From positions 1 to 42,404 of the forward strand of contig NZ_CADCST010000079.1 in assembly GCF_902804485.1 (NCBI RefSeq): 42,404 bases of DNA, read 5' to 3'. This document shows, piece by piece, positions 16,613 through 24,748 of the stretch (within the stretch, counting starts at the first letter, position 1; every line of letters begins with the position of its first letter). The notes below the pieces were generated by a model that worked only from the letters and a program-made list of their open reading frames with translations, made no database searches and was not told where the DNA came from. A program made the translations under genes and the position numbers. This stretch comes from Flavobacterium collinsii (GTDB lineage Bacteria > Bacteroidota > Bacteroidia > Flavobacteriales > Flavobacteriaceae).

Positions 16613-18325
16613 TTAACTAAAAAACCGTGTCTTTTTATAATCTAATTTTCCGGCTGCTTTCTCCGCCAAATCATTTGCATGCTTCAAAAACAAGATGCAC
16701 TTATACTCAATAAGTTTGTCATATTCCTGATTAGCATCGCGTCTTGCCTTGGTTAGAGACACTACAACTGCTTCAGAAAGGTATTGAAAAATCATTTTTT
16801 CTTTTTCACTGTTACAATCAAAAGGAAGTTCGACGTCCTCAATATATCTTAATAAAGAGAATAAACTACGCATCGGTAATTTATCTGAGAGATATCCCAA
16901 ATACAAATAGATGAGCCCTGAGCAAATTTGCTCTATGACTTTCTTGAAAAGTACTCTTTTAATGATAGTAGCATCATAACTAAGAGAATCCTGCGCATCT
17001 TCAAAAAATTGTCGTGCCACTGAAACTTTGTGTTTCTCATATCTTTCTTTATCATCAGAATCCCATTTCGCAATACACTTTTTGGGATAAGGAAGATATC
17101 TTGGGTTATTGTAAGTCAGAAGTCCATTTGTTAGGATATGATCAAAAAAATACTTTTTATCTATTTTCCTGGTACGAATCATTTTTGGACAATGATTCAA
17201 AATTGTTACTTTATAATCGGCTCCAAATTTTTCATGAATCAAATTTTTCATTACTAGTAAATCATCTTCCGATTCCTCCAGATTCACTACCAATAAATAA
17301 AAGTGATAACGGGGAAGTTTATCTGAATAATTCTTAGCCCCATAGTCCTGGTTATGGCGTATTGTATAACCAAAACAATATATACATCTTATAACAAAAT
17401 CCACTGCCATTACAGCTCCAATATTCTCCAAAGCCTCTTCGATAAAGTAATTGGATGGAATCTTTTCGTTGAAAATATGTCTTCCAATACATTTTTGACA
17501 GCTCAATTTCTGCATCTTCTCACTGCACAACGCTTTATAATCCAGAAATAGCTTATTAATCTCCTTTTGTAACAGTTCTACTTTTGTTTTTGCTCTGGCA
17601 AGCAACTCGGGATTAATATCATCTATGTTCCTATTCTCCACCACACAGAAATAGGCATTATTGAGCATTTCAAGTATCTCTTTATCCATCTCAACATCTT
17701 TATTGAGTATTTTCTTTAGAGAAGGTGCAAAATCGATTATATAATCATAATGAACAAACAAGCAGGTAGAAGTAATAAAAACAGGCGTAAAAAATTCTGA
17801 AGCACAAATGTAGATGTATCTCAAGGTTTGATACAAGGCAAAGGCAGTCGCAACACTATTATTGTTTCTGGTGTAAACCGATACATTTCTAAGAGACACC
17901 ACTGCCGCTTCCATATCAAGAGAAAATCTTTTCTTAGCTCTCCTTATCAGCTTTTTCGACGTGTTTTTTTGAGGGTAAAAAACTTCAGCCCCAGGTTTGA
18001 AGTATACTAACTCTTTAAGAGTACAATGCCGAATAAAGTAAGGCTTACCTTTTCTAAATCCAAGCCTGGCATTATCCGAACTAATAAACTTAAAAATAAA
18101 ATCGGGATATATCATTATGATCTTATCCAATATTGTATCATCCAAAGCCTCTCCATCCTGATCACGCTCTTCTTTCAAAATAAAAGTGAGCACTATTACT
18201 TTATTACTTCGATTACAAGATAGGTAAACGGCTTCTGTTTCAACATACGGAAGCAAATTTGTAATAGCTCTTTCTAATCGTTCCCGATCTGGATTGTTTT
18301 GGTCTATTCTGGGCGTATAATTCAT
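16613..18325 (-). CDS. Degenerate nucleotidyltransferase (MNT)-HEPN protein
   Basis: This is a 570-residue cytoplasmic protein. Residues about 335-425 (YHFYLLVVNLEESEDD ... YKVTILNH ... YFFDHILTNGLLTYN) follow the layout of the nucleotidyltransferase-like domain that precedes HEPN in Bacteroidota proteins, but the GS...DxD catalytic residues are not visible. Residues about 430-560 (SVARQFFEDAQDSL ... KVIEQICSGLIYLYLGYL ... YLSEAVVVSLTKARRD) fit an all-helical HEPN domain; the usual R-x4-6-H is not seen. The N-terminal 330 residues are unrecognised, with a CQKC pair near residue 275. MNT-HEPN pairs are often toxin-antitoxin or defence components. The gene is divergent from an S24 repressor across a 250-bp shared upstream region. 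The assignment is by pattern only. Confidence 0.5.
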   Translation of the reverse strand: MNYTPRIDQNNPDRERLERAITNLLPYVETEAVYLSCNRSNKVIVLTFILKEERDQDGEALDDTILDKIIMIYPDFIFKFISSDNARLGFRKGKPYFIRHCTLKELVYFKPGAEVFYPQKNTSKKLIRRAKKRFSLDMEAAVVSLRNVSVYTRNNNSVATAFALYQTLRYIYICASEFFTPVFITSTCLFVHYDYIIDFAPSLKKILNKDVEMDKEILEMLNNAYFCVVENRNIDDINPELLARAKTKVELLQKEINKLFLDYKALCSEKMQKLSCQKCIGRHIFNEKIPSNYFIEEALENIGAVMAVDFVIRCIYCFGYTIRHNQDYGAKNYSDKLPRYHFYLLVVNLEESEDDLLVMKNLIHEKFGADYKVTILNHCPKMIRTRKIDKKYFFDHILTNGLLTYNNPRYLPYPKKCIAKWDSDDKERYEKHKVSVARQFFEDAQDSLSYDATIIKRVLFKKVIEQICSGLIYLYLGYLSDKLPMRSLFSLLRYIEDVELPFDCNSEKEKMIFQYLSEAVVVSLTKARRDANQEYDKLIEYKCILFLKHANDLAEKAAGKLDYKKTRFFS

Positions 18326-18472
18326 GTTTTCTTCTTTTTATGTTAAACCTCATCTCTCTTTTCCTGACTATCACTTCATAACTTAAAGAACCTTCGATAA
18401 TACCAAGCTCTATTTTCTTTCTGAAATTTTAACGATCTTACGCTTTATTAATGTATTTTATGTTTTTTTTCG

Positions 18473-18480
18473 TACGTTTG
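18473..18480 (+). promoter_or_regulatory. Possible -7 element of the S24 repressor gene
   Basis: TACGTTTG matches TAnnTTTG and lies 96 bases before the chosen ATG in the divergent intergenic region. I see no good TTG at the -33 distance, so this is tentative. Confidence 0.3.
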
Positions 18481-18575
18481 CTAAAATCGCGTTTTTGTGT
18501 CTTTTTACTTACAAATATATAGATTATATTCTATACAAATTCATAAAAAGATCAAATAATCTAAAAATAATTACA

Positions 18576-19292
18576 ATGATTATAAATAGAATCTTACAAA
18601 TAATTGATTATAAAGGAATTAATAGAAGAAAATTTTATATTGAAACAGGACTTTCCAATGGTTTTTTAGATAAGGTTAAAGATGTTGGTGCCTCAAAAAT
18701 AGAGCAGATACTCCGAATCTATCCTGAAATTAGCCCGGAATGGCTCCTCACGGGAAAAGGTCATATGCTTGAAAATACTGCTTTTTTTGAATATGAATGG
18801 GGTATAAAAATGAGTCAGATTGAAGAACCTACTTCTGTTTACGAAGTTACCACCGTAAAAACAGTTAAAAAACAATTTATACCTGTATACGATGTTGAGA
18901 CTGCTGCAGGCACCGTTTCTTTGTTTAAAGAAAACGCCGAAAAACCTGTAGATTACGTTTCGGTTCCCAATTTACCTAAATGCGATGGTGCTGTCTATGT
19001 TAGTGGAGATAGTATGTATCCGATTTTAAAGAGTGGAGATCTTATTATCTATAAAAAGATGAGCAACAAGGCCGAACATATTATCTGGGGAGAATTATAT
19101 CTGACCGCCATCATAACAGATGATCTTGAAGAGTTTCTGCTTATCAGACGAATTCAAAAATCAGACAAAGGCGACGATAGGATCGAATTAGTAAGTGAAA
19201 ACGCCCAGTATCAATCAAAGGAGGTACTTCTTAAAAATATTGAAGGATTAGCTTTGGTAAAAGCAACGATTCGAATAAATTCAACCTTTTAA
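18576..19292 (+). CDS. XRE/S24-type repressor (LexA/cI-like)
   Basis: I chose the ATG at 18576 because MIINRILQIIDYKGINRRKFY starts right at the usual first helix; the frame extends to 18495 but adds 27 non-conserved residues. The 238-residue protein has an N-terminal HTH (about 3-60, ending in EISPEWLLTGKGHML, a hallmark of Bacteroidota phage-type repressors) and a C-terminal Peptidase_S24 domain. The catalytic Ser is Ser146 in SGDSMYP. The position expected for the general-base Lys reads LIRRI (Arg191), so self-cleavage may be lost or altered. It probably regulates itself and the divergent HEPN-like gene. Confidence 0.85.
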   Translation: MIINRILQIIDYKGINRRKFYIETGLSNGFLDKVKDVGASKIEQILRIYPEISPEWLLTGKGHMLENTAFFEYEWGIKMSQIEEPTSVYEVTTVKTVKKQFIPVYDVETAAGTVSLFKENAEKPVDYVSVPNLPKCDGAVYVSGDSMYPILKSGDLIIYKKMSNKAEHIIWGELYLTAIITDDLEEFLLIRRIQKSDKGDDRIELVSENAQYQSKEVLLKNIEGLALVKATIRINSTF

Positions 19293-19385
19293 ATGTTAAG
19301 CTCTAAAAATCAAAAGCTTACCAAAAAAGTCTTGAAATTGTGAATATCTATTTCGTAAATTCCGAGTTTTTTTTCCTGTAAAATC

Positions 19386-19393
19386 TATCTTTG
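19386..19393 (+). promoter_or_regulatory. Possible -7 element of the DUF4494 gene
   Basis: TATCTTTG matches TAnnTTTG 22 bases before the ATG at 19416. The -33 region is a T run without a clear TTG. Confidence 0.35.
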
Positions 19394-19415
19394 GCATCCT
19401 TAAAAAATAACAAAG

Positions 19416-19964
19416 ATGAGCGCAACTTGGTACGAATGCAAAGTAAAATATAGAAAGACTGACGAAACCGGAGGACAAAAGGTTTTAACAGAACCTTATT
19501 TGGTAGATGCTCTGTCTTATACAGAAGCTGAGAGAAGAATTAATGAAGAGATGTCGGCTTTTATTAGTGAGGAATTCAAAATCACCAATATAAAAGTGGC
19601 CAATTACGCCGAAATTCACCCTTTTGAAAATACAGACCGTTGGTTTAAATCCAAAGTATCTCTATTGGCTTATGATGAAGAAAGCGGTAAAGAAAGAAAA
19701 TCAAACATGTACATGCTGGTTCAGGCAAATGATGTAAGAGAAGCTTATGACAACACGCTGCATGTAATGCAAAGTACGATGGGAGAATATTCTATCCCGG
19801 CAGTCTCTGAATCTCCTATTATGGATGTTTTTCCTTATTTCAGCGGTGAAGAAGGTGAATCAGAACGATTAGAAAGATTCAATGCCCTAAAAGCATCTAA
19901 ACCCGCACAAGCAGCAGCAGAAACCATCGATCACATGGAATTTGAAACTGCAATGGAGGAATAG
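19416..19964 (+). CDS. DUF4494 family protein
   Basis: The 182-residue soluble protein starts MSATWYECKVKYRKTDETGG and contains VDALSYTEAERRI, IHPFENTDRWFKSKVSLL and DVREAYDNTLHVMQSTMGEY, which together are characteristic of DUF4494, a family confined to Bacteroidota. No signal peptide. The C-terminus is Ala/Glu rich (KASKPAQAAAETID). The role is unknown. It follows the repressor gene by 123 bp but has its own promoter candidate. Confidence 0.9.
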   Translation: MSATWYECKVKYRKTDETGGQKVLTEPYLVDALSYTEAERRINEEMSAFISEEFKITNIKVANYAEIHPFENTDRWFKSKVSLLAYDEESGKERKSNMYMLVQANDVREAYDNTLHVMQSTMGEYSIPAVSESPIMDVFPYFSGEEGESERLERFNALKASKPAQAAAETIDHMEFETAMEE

Positions 19965-19996
19965 GTTCTAAATTAATATGGGTTACTCCAAGAGGG

Positions 19997-20140
19997 CTGC
20001 AAATAATATACGCGGATAAGACGGATTCGCTAAAGCGAAAACGCGGATTTACACCGATTTCTTTCTTATTCAAGTCATCATTAAACGCACGTTAAGATTA
20101 TAAAAATCAAAAGCTTCGGACTTCTCCGAAGCTTTTTTTT
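19997..20140 (+). repeat. 144-bp direct repeat, copy A
   Basis: It aligns without gaps to 20256-20399 with 7 mismatches (about 95% identity). It contains the dispersed palindrome TTCGCTAAAGCGAA and ends in the terminator at 20109-20140. Confidence 0.93.
20109..20140 (+). terminator. Terminator, AAAGCTTC family
   Basis: AAAAGCTTCGGA pairs with TCCGAAGCTTTT across a 4-nt loop, followed by further T. Likely ends the DUF4494 transcript. Confidence 0.85.
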
Positions 20141-20255
20141 GCAATTTACTTTGTCTTCTCAACTTTGTAGGCATGAAACTATTCGTTGTGTTTATCTTTA
20201 CGTGTGCCAACGGGGGGACAAATTTTAAACTTAATGTGAGACTAACCTAAAAGAA

Positions 20256-20399
20256 CTGCAAATAATGTACGCGGATAAGACAAATTCACTAAAGCGAAAA
20301 CGCGGATTTACGCCGATTTCTTTCTTATTCAAGTCATTATTAAACGCACGTTAAGATTATAAAAATCAAAAGCTTCGGATTTCTCCGAAGCTTTTTTTT
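20256..20399 (+). repeat. 144-bp direct repeat, copy B
   Basis: Second copy, same length as copy A. Two substitutions remove the CG and one breaks the TTCGC arm of the palindrome, while the terminator part is kept intact. Confidence 0.93.
20368..20399 (+). terminator. Second tandem terminator, AAAGCTTC family
   Basis: Same stem as at 20109, with a loop change only (TTTC). No gene lies between the two terminators. Confidence 0.8.
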
Positions 20400-20575
20400 G
20401 TACATAGCTTGTGTCTATTTTCTAATAAAAATGGATCAATACAAAATGTTGTGATGCTAATAGAAGTTATTCCTTTTATTAATGATTTCAGCTCTTCATT
20501 TAAGAGATCATTTTATTACAGCTGATTTTATAATTAGCGTTACCTTCCGGTATAAAGATTTGAAATGTTTAAAAA

Positions 20576-20828
20576 GGGCTGAAAGCCCAAAAGCATAAAA
20601 ATAGTGCAACGCACTATAAATTAATATAATGAATCATATTGCCCTGAAGGGGCATAAGCAGCTATAAACAAAGTATAAGATATTAATTAAGAGTTACTTA
20701 CTTTCAGAAATATCATAAAATAAGATAGGTGCTTTTTGGGTTATGCTTTCGCCCTTACTGGGCTTAAACAATCATCATCATTATTGATGGTGCTTCACAC
20801 CATACTATTGCGAAGGCTCTTTCAGAGC
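20576..20828. repeat. Cluster of six short GC-rich hairpins (REP-like)
   Basis: Successive units are GGGCT-gaa-AGCCC (20576), TAGTGC-aac-GCACTA (20602), GCCCT-gaa-GGGGC (20641, one G-T), GCCC-ttact-GGGC (20751), ATGGTG-cttca-CACCAT (20787) and GCTCT-ttc-AGAGC (20816). Stems differ in sequence but share the size and a 3-5 nt loop. Confidence 0.7.
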
Positions 20829-21083
20829 AACAGATCTCAAACACTTATCACTTATGGGGTAAGCTGTAAATTATTTTTTACAATTAAGTAATTACAGGAA
20901 AATGTAAAACCTTTAAAGATTGCAAAAGGCTGCCACTTTCATTCCTAAAGTGCTTTACGATAAAGAGAATACTTTTTTTCACTCCACAACTTTTGAACCT
21001 GATTCATAAAAATTACAAACGAGGTACTATTTTAGTACGCTGCGATCTCTCGAAATTAATTATTACAAACAGTCGACTTCTTC

Positions 21084-22091
21084 CTACTTCAGAAAAAAAT
21101 CGGCATCGATTAAACGATTTCCGGTATCGTCATAAACGGCATAGTTAAAACCTCCCTGAATACAATATGAACCATACTCTCCCGCTTTGTTCAGGGCTAT
21201 AAAACCTACCTGAATGTCTTTTAAGTCTTTGTTTCTGTTCTTTGTTAATTTTACAATTCGGGCAACGGCTTCTTCGCAGGCTTTTTGAGGAGATTTACCT
21301 TGTCGCATCAATTCAACGACCAGATGACAACCCGAAATCCTGATGACTTCTTCACCATGTCCGGTGGCTGTTGCCGCTCCAATTTCATTGTCAACATATA
21401 AACCAGCTCCAATAATTGGAGAATCTCCAACACGTCCGTGCATTTTAAATGCCATTCCGCTTGTCGTGCAGGCTCCTGAAAGGTTTCCGTTGGCATCCAA
21501 AGCGATCATTCCAATGGTATCGTGATTTTCAATATTCGCGATGGGTTTGTATTTACTGTCTTTTAACCACTCTTTCCATTCTTTCTCAGATTCCTCTGTC
21601 AGCAGGTTTTCTTTTTTGAAACCTTGTGCTACTGCAAATTGCAAGGCTCCATCGCCCACCAGCATCACATGAGGTGTTTTTTCCATTACTGCTCTCGCAA
21701 CCGATATGGGATGTTTGATATATTCTAAAGCAGCAACTGATCCTATATTGGCATTTTCATCCATAATACAGGCATCTAACGTTACGCGACCATCTCTGTC
21801 CGGACGTCCGCCGTACCCCACACTTCTTTCTTTAGGATCGGCCTCCGGAATTTTAACTCCGGCTTCGACAGCATCTAAAGCGGTTCCTTTATTCTTTAAA
21901 ACTTCCCAGGCTGCTTCATTGGCCTGAATTCCAAATCTCCAGGTAGAAAGTACAATTGGCTTTTTTCCTTTTTTAGAAACTATGTTTTTTTCTTCTTCTT
22001 CTTCAGTATTTGAATTGAAAGATTGCAAGGCTACAGCAACTGAAGCTATAGCTGCCGTTTTTATAAAATTTCTGCGATTTGAATTTGTCAT
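21084..22091 (-). CDS. N4-(beta-N-acetylglucosaminyl)-L-asparaginase (aspartylglucosaminidase)
   Basis: This Ntn-hydrolase cleaves the GlcNAc-Asn bond once the peptide has been trimmed to Asn. The family is made as a precursor that cuts itself before a catalytic Thr; here the site is NHDTIGMIALD, with Thr192 counted from the chosen start. GACTTSGMAFKMHGRVGDSPIIGAGLYVD and the ATGHGEEVIR substrate loop complete the signature. I chose the ATG at 22091 (MTNSNRRNFIK) because it places the twin-arginine motif and hydrophobic stretch (AAIASVAVAL) at the usual distance; an ATG at 22112 is possible. Periplasmic via Tat is predicted. It is the last gene of the PUL and fits complete N-glycan breakdown. 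Confidence 0.94.
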   Translation of the reverse strand: MTNSNRRNFIKTAAIASVAVALQSFNSNTEEEEEKNIVSKKGKKPIVLSTWRFGIQANEAAWEVLKNKGTALDAVEAGVKIPEADPKERSVGYGGRPDRDGRVTLDACIMDENANIGSVAALEYIKHPISVARAVMEKTPHVMLVGDGALQFAVAQGFKKENLLTEESEKEWKEWLKDSKYKPIANIENHDTIGMIALDANGNLSGACTTSGMAFKMHGRVGDSPIIGAGLYVDNEIGAATATGHGEEVIRISGCHLVVELMRQGKSPQKACEEAVARIVKLTKNRNKDLKDIQVGFIALNKAGEYGSYCIQGGFNYAVYDDTGNRLIDADFFLK

Positions 22092-22128
22092 ATCTAATGT
22101 TTTATGAACCACTGATCATTTTTTTTGT

Positions 22129-22166
22129 CACAGATTAGAGGATTCAAAAGCATGCTCTAATCTGTG
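22129..22166. repeat. Intercistronic 12-bp perfect inverted repeat
   Basis: CACAGATTAGAG (22129-22140) and CTCTAATCTGTG (22155-22166) flank a 14-nt loop between the ROK and aspartylglucosaminidase genes. No T run follows on the minus strand, so a terminator is unlikely; mRNA processing or stability is possible. Confidence 0.8.
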
Positions 22167-22207
22167 TTGTAAATCTTTTTGATCTGTGGCATCTAATATA
22201 ATCAAAA

Positions 22208-23110
22208 CTATACTGTATAAAGCAAACTTGTTGCGCCTAATAAAGCTGCTATTTCATTATCTGTAGAAACAGAAACGCTAACTTCACTTCCTGCTTCTTT
22301 TAATTTTTTATTGAAAACCGGTAAGAAATATTCGCTTGCATTTGCTATTTTCCCTCCAATAATAAAACCATCTGCCGAAAATTTTTCTAACCACGGAATA
22401 ACAATCGCTGCTAAATCTTCTCCCATTTTTTCAAACACTTCTATCGCTACTTTATCTTCGGCTTTAGCCAAATTAAAAAGCTCTAATCCGTTGTTTATTT
22501 TTTTTCCGCTTAAAGCGAAATAACCCGCTATAAGTCCACGTGCGGAAACATAATCTTCAGCGATTCCGTCTTGATAAGGCAGATCGTATATTTCGCCTTC
22601 TTTTGGTACTAACTCGCCAGTGCTAATCGATTCGCCTTTGTCTATAAAACAAGCTCCAAGTCCGGTACCCAACGTGATGGCCATTACTTTTTTAGAAAGG
22701 TTTTCAGCATCTTTAAATACTTCTCCTTTACCAAAACAAACAGCATCGTTTTCAAAAAGTATCGGAAAATCATTTGAAAGATTCAGTTTATCCTGAAACA
22801 AATCACGAACATTTAAACCATAAAAATGTTCGTATTTAGATTGTCCTTTTATCCAGCAAACACCATTCGTATAATCAAAAGGCCCCGGCATGCAAACTGC
22901 CAATCCCGTGGTATTTTCTACTTTAGAATTTTCTATTGCAGTACGAATTGCTTTTTCCCAAATAGTCATTACTTCTGCTACAGGCAAATTCGAATCAAAA
23001 GATTCTTTGTGCAGTGAAAAATCGATCACTTTCATGTCTACTATATCAATAATCGCTGCGGTGATATGTGTACCTCCAATGTCTAATCCAACGGCATATT
23101 CTTTATTCAT
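22208..23110 (-). CDS. ROK family sugar kinase
   Basis: I chose the ATG at 23110 (MNKEYAVGLDIGGTHITAAI), because the ATP-binding loop DIGGT sits near the N-terminus in this family; the frame upstream to 23176 is poorly coding. The roughly 300-residue protein has the ROK features GLDIGGTH, the VCMPGPFDY loop, the catalytic Asp in FENDAVCFGKGE and ITLGTGLGACF. The Zn motif of many ROK proteins (CxCGxxGC) is absent. Cytoplasmic. The expected role in this locus is phosphorylation of released mannose (or GlcNAc/ManNAc), feeding ManA at 38459. The exact sugar is not decidable from sequence. Confidence 0.9.
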   Translation of the reverse strand: MNKEYAVGLDIGGTHITAAIIDIVDMKVIDFSLHKESFDSNLPVAEVMTIWEKAIRTAIENSKVENTTGLAVCMPGPFDYTNGVCWIKGQSKYEHFYGLNVRDLFQDKLNLSNDFPILFENDAVCFGKGEVFKDAENLSKKVMAITLGTGLGACFIDKGESISTGELVPKEGEIYDLPYQDGIAEDYVSARGLIAGYFALSGKKINNGLELFNLAKAEDKVAIEVFEKMGEDLAAIVIPWLEKFSADGFIIGGKIANASEYFLPVFNKKLKEAGSEVSVSVSTDNEIAALLGATSLLYTV

Positions 23111-23170
23111 TCTTTTGTATTTTGGATTTGAACCAATATAGGGATTACAAAAATTTAGTTTTATTTTTTT

Positions 23171-23232
23171 CACCATTAAGAAATTAAGCTATTAAGTCTA
23201 ACTGCTTCATTTTTCTTAATTTCTTAATGGTG
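23171..23232. repeat. Intercistronic 18-bp perfect inverted repeat
   Basis: CACCATTAAGAAATTAAG (23171-23188) and CTTAATTTCTTAATGGTG (23215-23232) flank 26 nt between the GH125 and ROK genes. A degenerate third copy of the right arm (CCTTAAATGGTAAATATTTT) follows at 23261-23280. Confidence 0.9.
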
Positions 23233-23283
23233 AATATTTTTATCTCTAGTTTTACTAATTCCTTAAATGGTAAATATTTTAGT

Positions 23284-24744
23284 TTAAATGTTTTTATCTT
23301 TTAAAATTTGAGGATAATGAATGCTGGTATGTACAATCATTTCTCCAAATAAGGTGTTGGCCCATGCAAACCATTTTCGGGTAAATTTGGTTACGTCATC
23401 TTTATGAAAAGATTCGTGCATGAAACCGGTATCGGCATTTGTTTTGATCAGGTTGCTGATACATTGTTTTATTTCCTGCTCGTCTACGCTGGTAATGGCT
23501 CTCAAAACGATACTCATCGGCCAGATGGTGTCTGTCCCGGTATGCGGACCGCCAATACCTTCTCCTGCTTTTCCTTTGTAGAAAAACGGATTGTTTTCTG
23601 AGAGGACTACTTTACGGGTATTCAGATACAGTTGATTGTCCGGTGCGATAGCGCCTAAATAAGGTAACGACAATAAAGACGGAACATTTGCATCGTCCAT
23701 CATGTGAAAACTGCCGTAACCGTTTACTTCAAAAGCAATGATTTTTCCGAATTTCGGATGTTCGATGATTCCGTTTTCTTCCAGTCCTTTTTGAACCTGC
23801 CCACGCAATTCTTTGGCTTTAGCGACTAAATTGTCATCTTTTAAAGCCGGCAAAGAGAAAATTTCAATCAGATACCCCAATACTTCAATTGCAAACATGT
23901 TACTCGGAATCAAATAACCAAACAGCGTACTGTCGTCACTTGGTCTGAAAGTCGAAACAATTAATCCACATGGTTTTACCGGATAACCGTAACCGCTTAA
24001 AGGTACACCATCTGTAGCCCAGGCAGTAACGCGCTGGAAATTGTAAGGTCCTTTATCATGCATTCTTTGCTGCTCTTTGAAAGTCTGCAATACCAAAAGC
24101 ATAGCTTCTTTCCACTTGCTGTCGAACAAACTAATATCTCCCGTTTCCTTCCAGTAGCCGTGTGCCAATCGTATAGGGTAACACAAACTGTCGATCTCCC
24201 ATTTGCGTTCATGAATACCGGGTTGCATCTTGGTCATGTCGTTTTTCCACTCGCTTACTTGCGCAAAATCTTTGTAGAAAGCATTCGCATAAGGATCCAG
24301 TAAGATACATTTGGTCTGACGATTGATGACTCCTTTTATCAGTTCAGCAAGTTTTTTATCTTCTTTTATAAACGGAATATACGGCCAAATTTGTGCTGTA
24401 CTGTCACGCAACCACATCGCATCGATATCTCCTGTAATGACATAAGTGTCCGGTTTTCCGTCAATGATTTCAAAATCTACAGTGGTATCTAAGGTGTTTG
24501 GAAAACAGTTTTCAAACAACCAGGCGAGTTCCGGATTGGCGATTTGCTTTTTGATTCTTACAATGGCAGCTTCAATCGCTTTACTGGTAAATTTTCGTTC
24601 TGCCAAAGGAGGTCTTTTGGTAATAAAATCTTTTAGTGCAAAATTGAAAGCATCTGAATTCATCCCAAAAACATCCGTCTGAAGGGCTAATAATCCAGCT
24701 GAAAAAATCCCTGTATCTTTTATAAATTTTCTACGTGACTGCAT
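23284..24744 (-). CDS. GH125 exo-alpha-1,6-mannosidase
   Basis: GH125 (formerly DUF1237) enzymes are metal-independent, inverting exo-alpha-1,6-mannosidases. Signatures here are TGDIDAMWLRDSTAQIWPYIPF, RQTKCILLDPYANAF, KWEIDSLCYPIRLAHGYWK, GPHTGTDTIWPMSIV and the late ADTGFMHESFHKDD...TRKWFAWANTLFGE. I chose the ATG at 24744 (MQSRRKFIKDTGIFSAGLLAL) because it gives a good twin-arginine signal peptide; this start lies only 4 bases past the stop of the GH92 gene, so the two are probably translated together. About 486 residues, normal for the family. Expected to remove the alpha-1,6 branch mannose after GH92 has trimmed the arms. Confidence 0.95.
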   Translation of the reverse strand: MQSRRKFIKDTGIFSAGLLALQTDVFGMNSDAFNFALKDFITKRPPLAERKFTSKAIEAAIVRIKKQIANPELAWLFENCFPNTLDTTVDFEIIDGKPDTYVITGDIDAMWLRDSTAQIWPYIPFIKEDKKLAELIKGVINRQTKCILLDPYANAFYKDFAQVSEWKNDMTKMQPGIHERKWEIDSLCYPIRLAHGYWKETGDISLFDSKWKEAMLLVLQTFKEQQRMHDKGPYNFQRVTAWATDGVPLSGYGYPVKPCGLIVSTFRPSDDSTLFGYLIPSNMFAIEVLGYLIEIFSLPALKDDNLVAKAKELRGQVQKGLEENGIIEHPKFGKIIAFEVNGYGSFHMMDDANVPSLLSLPYLGAIAPDNQLYLNTRKVVLSENNPFFYKGKAGEGIGGPHTGTDTIWPMSIVLRAITSVDEQEIKQCISNLIKTNADTGFMHESFHKDDVTKFTRKWFAWANTLFGEMIVHTSIHYPQILKDKNI

Positions 24745-24748
24745 AGTA

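Larger units (their letters stand above)
19965..21083. other. 1.1-kb gene-free repeat region
   Basis: No credible ORF is present. The stretch holds a 144-bp direct duplication (19997 and 20256), each copy ending in a terminator, and a cluster of six short hairpins (20576-20828). It separates the plus-strand regulator genes from the minus-strand PUL. A weak hairpin (GTACT/AGTAC, 21024-21038) may end the PUL transcript. Confidence 0.8.

Noticed and set aside
18495..18575. Longer N-terminus for the S24 repressor
   Set aside because: The added residues come from AT-rich promoter-like sequence; the HTH begins at the internal ATG.
21024..21038. Terminator for the end of the PUL
   Set aside because: The stem is only about 5 bp and has no clean T tract, so I mention it only in the gap entry.
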